Shown: piece after piece, positions 60,881 to 64,000 of the stretch
How the letters are laid out: each line of letters opens with the position of its first letter
Position numbering within the stretch: position 1 is the first letter of the stretch
Assembly: GCF_026250525.1 (NCBI RefSeq)
Contig: NZ_CP111065.1
Coordinates: 22,052 to 86,051 of the forward strand
DNA: 64,000 nt
Direction of reading: 5' to 3'
Source of the DNA: Chondrinema litorale
GTDB taxonomy: Bacteria > Bacteroidota > Bacteroidia > Cytophagales > Flammeovirgaceae
The notes under the pieces: model-generated
The model's database searches: none
Told to the model about the DNA's origin: nothing
What the model saw: the letters and a program-made list of their open reading frames with translations, nothing else
Position numbers and translations under genes: made by a program

Positions 60881-62898
60881 GATTGTAGTTCTCTAAATTT
60901 AATATATTCCCTTACTATCTCTGGTAGGTCATCATCCAATAATTTCAGCTTTTCCTTTCGTATACGCTCTTCGGTTCCTATCTTCTTGTTTTTCACTAGA
61001 TATCTCGTCTCAATATCATATAGAACTTCGGCTCCATCTTCATCTCTTTTAAATACAGGAACACCACGTCTATCCTTACCTAGTTTTTCAGCTATTGCCA
61101 TAAAAACCATATAATTTTCCTCTTTGTCTTGAGCAAGTTGCCTTTCTACCTCAGTCTTTTTTTGCAAGAATAAAAGAGATGACTGAACACCAACTTGTGG
61201 TAGAAATGCTTCAATAGCTAAATCAATGGATGCAAGAACCTTAAACCTATCTAGAATCCAATCCCGAACTTCCTTTGTTCCTGGATTACTCAGAATACCA
61301 TCAGGCAAAACAATGGCTAGTTTACCTTCATACTTCAAAAAATTATAACAGGCTTCAACAAAAAGAATTTCTGGAGAGTCATTATATTGAGATAAGAAAA
61401 ATTTTGAAGCTATTTCCTTTTCTACTTCTACCTTAGCTCCAAATGGAGGGTTGGTAAATACCATGTCAAACTTTTCACGAGCATCGCTACCATAGGCATT
61501 GTCTAAGTCTTTCATTTCGCTTAAACTTCGGCTAATGGAAGCGTTAATTTTCTCAATTTCTTCCGGGTGTTCCCAGTTGGGGTAAGCAAGGGAGTTTACA
61601 TGGAAAATGTTGGCATGTCCGTCACCTGCCATTACCATGTTCATACGAGCTGCTTTTTTCAGGTCTGGATCAAAGTCGAAACCAAAAATGCTTCGTTCTG
61701 CATATTGTCTAATTCGTTCGTTTACTTCAATGGAGTTAAACTTCTCTGCCAATAGTGGTCCATCTAAATCAGGGAACATATTCGTAGCAATTTGTTTACG
61801 CACATGGTCTAATGCCATTACCAAAAAACCTCCCGAACCACAACATGGATCCAAAATTCTATCTGTTTCTGTTGGGTTCAGCATTTCTACCATCGCTTTT
61901 ACGATGTTTCTTGGTGTAAAGAATTGTCCGGCTTCTTGCTTTAAGGTGTTGCTAACAATGGTTTCATAAGCCATTCCTTTTACATCCACAGAAGCATCTA
62001 AGAATGAGTATTTGGCGAGTTCTCCTGCAATAAAGGCAAGCCCTTTATCGGTTAATCCAATAGCTTCGTTACCATCAAATACTTCTGAAAAAACAGAATC
62101 AGATTTTAGCTCTTCAAACAAACCTTTAATTCTGTCTGCAACTGCTTTTCGTCCATCTTCGGAGTTTTGCTCTTTAACACCTACCCAAAATTTTCTTCGG
62201 TAGCTTTCGCCATTTTCAGCACAGATAAATCTTCGTTTTTCATCATAGAGCTTACAGAAAATCAGGTTGAGCAATTGCCAAAAGGCATCTTTCTTTCGCC
62301 CTTCATTTCCGTATATATAGTCATGTGAACGCTTAAATACTTTGATTAATGAATCGTTTGCAGGTTTTCTACTGCTAGAACGGTCTGCACGGTCAAGGTC
62401 GTCAAGTGTTTCACCTTCACCAGGAAAATCCGACAAGTCCACAAATTCATAGTCGTAACCCAGTGCATCATCTTCTTTTTGTAAGAAATGGTAGCTAGAG
62501 CCGTTTGCCCACAAACCGAACTCACAACTTTCCACAGCACCCATAGCATTTTCAAGTGTTGCAGGTAAACCTTTCTTTTTATCGGTTTCCTTAACCTTAT
62601 CGTCCTGAACAATACAGATACGAATAATGTGGTCTTGCTCATGTGGTTTGCCTTTTTCAAAAACCACTAATTCCACTTTCTGCTTCTTCGATTTTTCGGT
62701 ATCAGGATCGATATATTCAATTTTAAAATCTCGCTCCATATCGTCTAAGTCAAAACCATACTCTTCGTTAAGCATGATGATTACCGACTGGAGGTTAGAT
62801 TCTGTCGGAGAAACTTTTTTAATTGCTCCAGTTAAAACACAAATCAGTTGATTGTCTTCTAATACGATATCTTCTTTTTCAATTACTTCTGTGGACAT
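60877..62898 (-). CDS. N6-adenine DNA methyltransferase (HsdM-like), probable second MADS gene
   Basis: A 673-residue protein. The N-terminal 200 residues include a domain like that found before type I subunits (VELVVFEKGK). The methylase domain has the SAM-binding motif DPCCGSGGF near 346 and the catalytic NPPFG near 482, the type I/class gamma adenine methylase pattern. With the specificity subunit it would mark host DNA and so distinguish self from phage. It starts 1 bp after the DUF6577-like gene. No HsdR translocase gene adjoins it, so this is not a plain type I system. Confidence 0.9.
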   Translation of the reverse strand: MSTEVIEKEDIVLEDNQLICVLTGAIKKVSPTESNLQSVIIMLNEEYGFDLDDMERDFKIEYIDPDTEKSKKQKVELVVFEKGKPHEQDHIIRICIVQDDKVKETDKKKGLPATLENAMGAVESCEFGLWANGSSYHFLQKEDDALGYDYEFVDLSDFPGEGETLDDLDRADRSSSRKPANDSLIKVFKRSHDYIYGNEGRKKDAFWQLLNLIFCKLYDEKRRFICAENGESYRRKFWVGVKEQNSEDGRKAVADRIKGLFEELKSDSVFSEVFDGNEAIGLTDKGLAFIAGELAKYSFLDASVDVKGMAYETIVSNTLKQEAGQFFTPRNIVKAMVEMLNPTETDRILDPCCGSGGFLVMALDHVRKQIATNMFPDLDGPLLAEKFNSIEVNERIRQYAERSIFGFDFDPDLKKAARMNMVMAGDGHANIFHVNSLAYPNWEHPEEIEKINASISRSLSEMKDLDNAYGSDAREKFDMVFTNPPFGAKVEVEKEIASKFFLSQYNDSPEILFVEACYNFLKYEGKLAIVLPDGILSNPGTKEVRDWILDRFKVLASIDLAIEAFLPQVGVQSSLLFLQKKTEVERQLAQDKEENYMVFMAIAEKLGKDRRGVPVFKRDEDGAEVLYDIETRYLVKNKKIGTEERIRKEKLKLLDDDLPEIVREYIKFRELQS

Positions 62899-62899
62899 A

Positions 62900-63622
62900 T
62901 TATTCTATTGATTTTATAAATTCATTAATCTCATTTCTTTTATCTCTTCGAGCAGCATATCGAAGTAGTTTACTTTGATTTATACTGTATTTTTTAAAAG
63001 CTTGCTCATACAGTTTTTTTATATCGAAACCTATAGGTTTCAAGTAATTTTCGTATTTTAACCATACATTCACTAACAAGCCTTCAATTGTTGGAGTAAT
63101 GTATTCACCTAATTTGCAAAGTGGTGTTTCTGATACCAAAGGAGTGATTATAACGGCTTCGGTATGAGCCATTAAATATCTACTGATTACTTCTTTATCA
63201 GGTTGAAGGAAAGTTTGTTTACTAAAATCCAACATGTTTTCAAAGAGTGGTTCCAATTCTTCCTTTTTTGTTGAAAGGAACACCCAATACCTATCTACAT
63301 TGGTTTCACTAATATGATTAAGCATTTGGGTATCCCACATGCTTAATTCTGCTTTGCAAAATGGCTTCATGCGATTGTAAAGTCTTTTTGTTTTAAGGCT
63401 GAAATCAGGAGTGTATTCTGGCTTAAACTCAAATGAGTATAAGCCTCTACCTGTTTGGTAAATTAATTTTTCTTTTTTGAGTTGATTGATCCTCCAAGAA
63501 ATGGTGTTTGTTGATACTTCAGGGAAGGCATTCGCCAATACTTTGGTGATTTCTTTTGTGGTAATAATTGATTGATTAGCAAAATACTCCTTTAATTTCG
63601 ATGCAAGTTCTGATTTTTTCAT
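62900..63622 (-). CDS. DUF6577/AbiEi-like winged-helix protein, first gene of the MADS-like operon
   Basis: A 240-residue protein with an N-terminal winged helix (about 1-70; ITTKEITKVLANAFPEVSTN, then INQLKKEKLIYQTGRGLYSF) and a second domain of the AbiEi/DUF6577 kind (KAELSMWDTQMLNHIS, then SRYLMAHTEAVIITPLVSET). AbiEi proteins bind inverted repeats and repress their own operon. A 45-bp inverted repeat overlaps the -33 region upstream, so autorepression of the whole operon is likely. It matches the first component I remember for MADS. Confidence 0.75.
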   Translation of the reverse strand: MKKSELASKLKEYFANQSIITTKEITKVLANAFPEVSTNTISWRINQLKKEKLIYQTGRGLYSFEFKPEYTPDFSLKTKRLYNRMKPFCKAELSMWDTQMLNHISETNVDRYWVFLSTKKEELEPLFENMLDFSKQTFLQPDKEVISRYLMAHTEAVIITPLVSETPLCKLGEYITPTIEGLLVNVWLKYENYLKPIGFDIKKLYEQAFKKYSINQSKLLRYAARRDKRNEINEFIKSIE

Positions 63623-63637
63623 TTTTTATCAAAAATT

Positions 63638-63667
63638 CAAATCTAAACATAATATTTGTATATCAAA
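63638..63667 (-). promoter_or_regulatory. Bacteroidota-type promoter of the defence operon
   Basis: On the minus strand TTTG (63664-63667) and TAGATTTG (63638-63645, a perfect TAnnTTTG) are separated by 18 bp. Transcription would start about 10 bp before the ATG at 63622. The -33 element lies inside one arm of the 45-bp inverted repeat. Confidence 0.7.
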
Positions 63668-63706
63668 TTTATGGCAAGTAATAAATTTACTTGCCATAAA
63701 TTTGAT
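63662..63706. promoter_or_regulatory. 45-bp inverted repeat, probable operator of the defence operon
   Basis: ATCAAATTTATGGCAAGTAA and its exact reverse complement are 20-bp arms around a 5-base centre TAAAT. It overlaps the -33 element of the operon promoter, so a protein bound here would block transcription. TTGTATATCAAA next to it recurs near 63852-63863. It is the longest perfect inverted repeat I found in the window. Confidence 0.8.
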
Positions 63707-64000
63707 TGTAGTATCTTCAAAGAATTAAATAATATGTTTTGAGGCTGATAGATTGTTCCTCCAAGTATTAAAACGGTTATATTAAATAGAGTTGTTTTAG
63801 TGTAACTAATTGATTATCAGTATTATTTTTTTTGATAAACCAAAAATGATATTGTATATCAAAAGAAAAAATCATAACTATATGATTATCAGTACCATAA
63901 CAAGTATAATGCAATTACAATCAAGTTTTGCATGCTGAGAATTATGCTTATATACTGCGTAAAAAAGTTCGATATTTGTCGCATTCCTTGCAAAGAATGT
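63707..64000. other. Gene-free region at the right end
   Basis: About 290 bp with no gene. It contains a second TTGTATATCAAA (63852-63863) and, at the very end, an imperfect palindrome (63981-64000) with CATTC and GAATG arms around TTGCAA, 16 of 18 positions paired. What lies beyond the window is unknown. Confidence 0.4.

Noticed and set aside
60877..62898. Ordinary type I restriction-modification system
   Set aside because: Methylase and specificity subunit are present, but no HsdR translocase-nuclease; the surrounding coupled genes are kinase, phosphatase and Dpt-like ATPases.
63662..63706. 45-bp inverted repeat as the hairpin telomere site
   Set aside because: It has a 5-base non-palindromic centre (odd total length), lies 22 kb from the resolvase-like gene and overlaps a well-formed promoter, so an operator is more likely.

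Overview
The window reads as part of a large AT-rich mobile element, most likely a conjugative plasmid, from a member of the Bacteroidota (probably a marine Cytophagia-type bacterium). The clues are a Bacteroidetes-type Tra transfer module (TraE, F, G, J, K, N, M and O relatives), a cargo protein with a type IX secretion sorting tail, promoters resembling TTG-N17-23-TAnnTTTG, and few Shine-Dalgarno sequences. No rRNA, tRNA, CRISPR array or intact transposase was seen.

Layout. 1-4.1 kb: small regulators, membrane proteins and a decayed methyltransferase gene. 4.2-9.6 kb: a primase-helicase replication protein, eight 55-bp tandem repeats (candidate iterons or structured origin), a BRO-N protein and a small charged protein. 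9.8-25 kb: a type IV secretion operon with VirB2/3/4/6/8/9/10-like genes, four tandem VirB5/TraI-like genes, an outer-membrane TraO-like protein, a PH-domain protein and the VirD4-type coupling protein. No relaxase was found in the window. 25-38.5 kb: accessory genes, including a vWA protein, a cell-wall glucosaminidase, a secreted metzincin protease, a three-repeat ChW-like protein, topoisomerase III with a late frameshift, an M48-like lipoprotein, and a lipoprotein/downstream ORF pair joined by a possible -1 frameshift site. 38.6-41.8 kb: the maintenance block, with ParA carrying an HTH, ParB, and a protein whose motifs match telomere resolvases (protelomerases), which suggests a linear replicon with hairpin ends.

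42.1-63.6 kb: a nine-gene, tightly coupled minus-strand defence operon. In order it encodes a DUF6577/AbiEi-like winged-helix protein, an N6-adenine DNA methylase, an HsdS-like specificity subunit, a NERD + double kinase-fold + DptF-like ATPase protein, a DptG-position protein, a 1798-aa DptH/HerA-like ATPase, a PP2C phosphatase, a NERD-helicase and a TPR/OB-like protein. The first eight match what I remember of the methylation-associated defence system (MADS); the ninth looks like an extra component. The operon is visibly richer in GC than the backbone, which fits recent acquisition. A 45-bp inverted repeat overlaps its likely promoter and is the best candidate operator for its first gene product.

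Together the genes describe a self-maintaining replicon (Rep, ParAB, candidate resolvase, TopB) that can build a mating apparatus and carries a large modification-linked anti-phage system as cargo. Function calls come from motif reading only; no database search was run.
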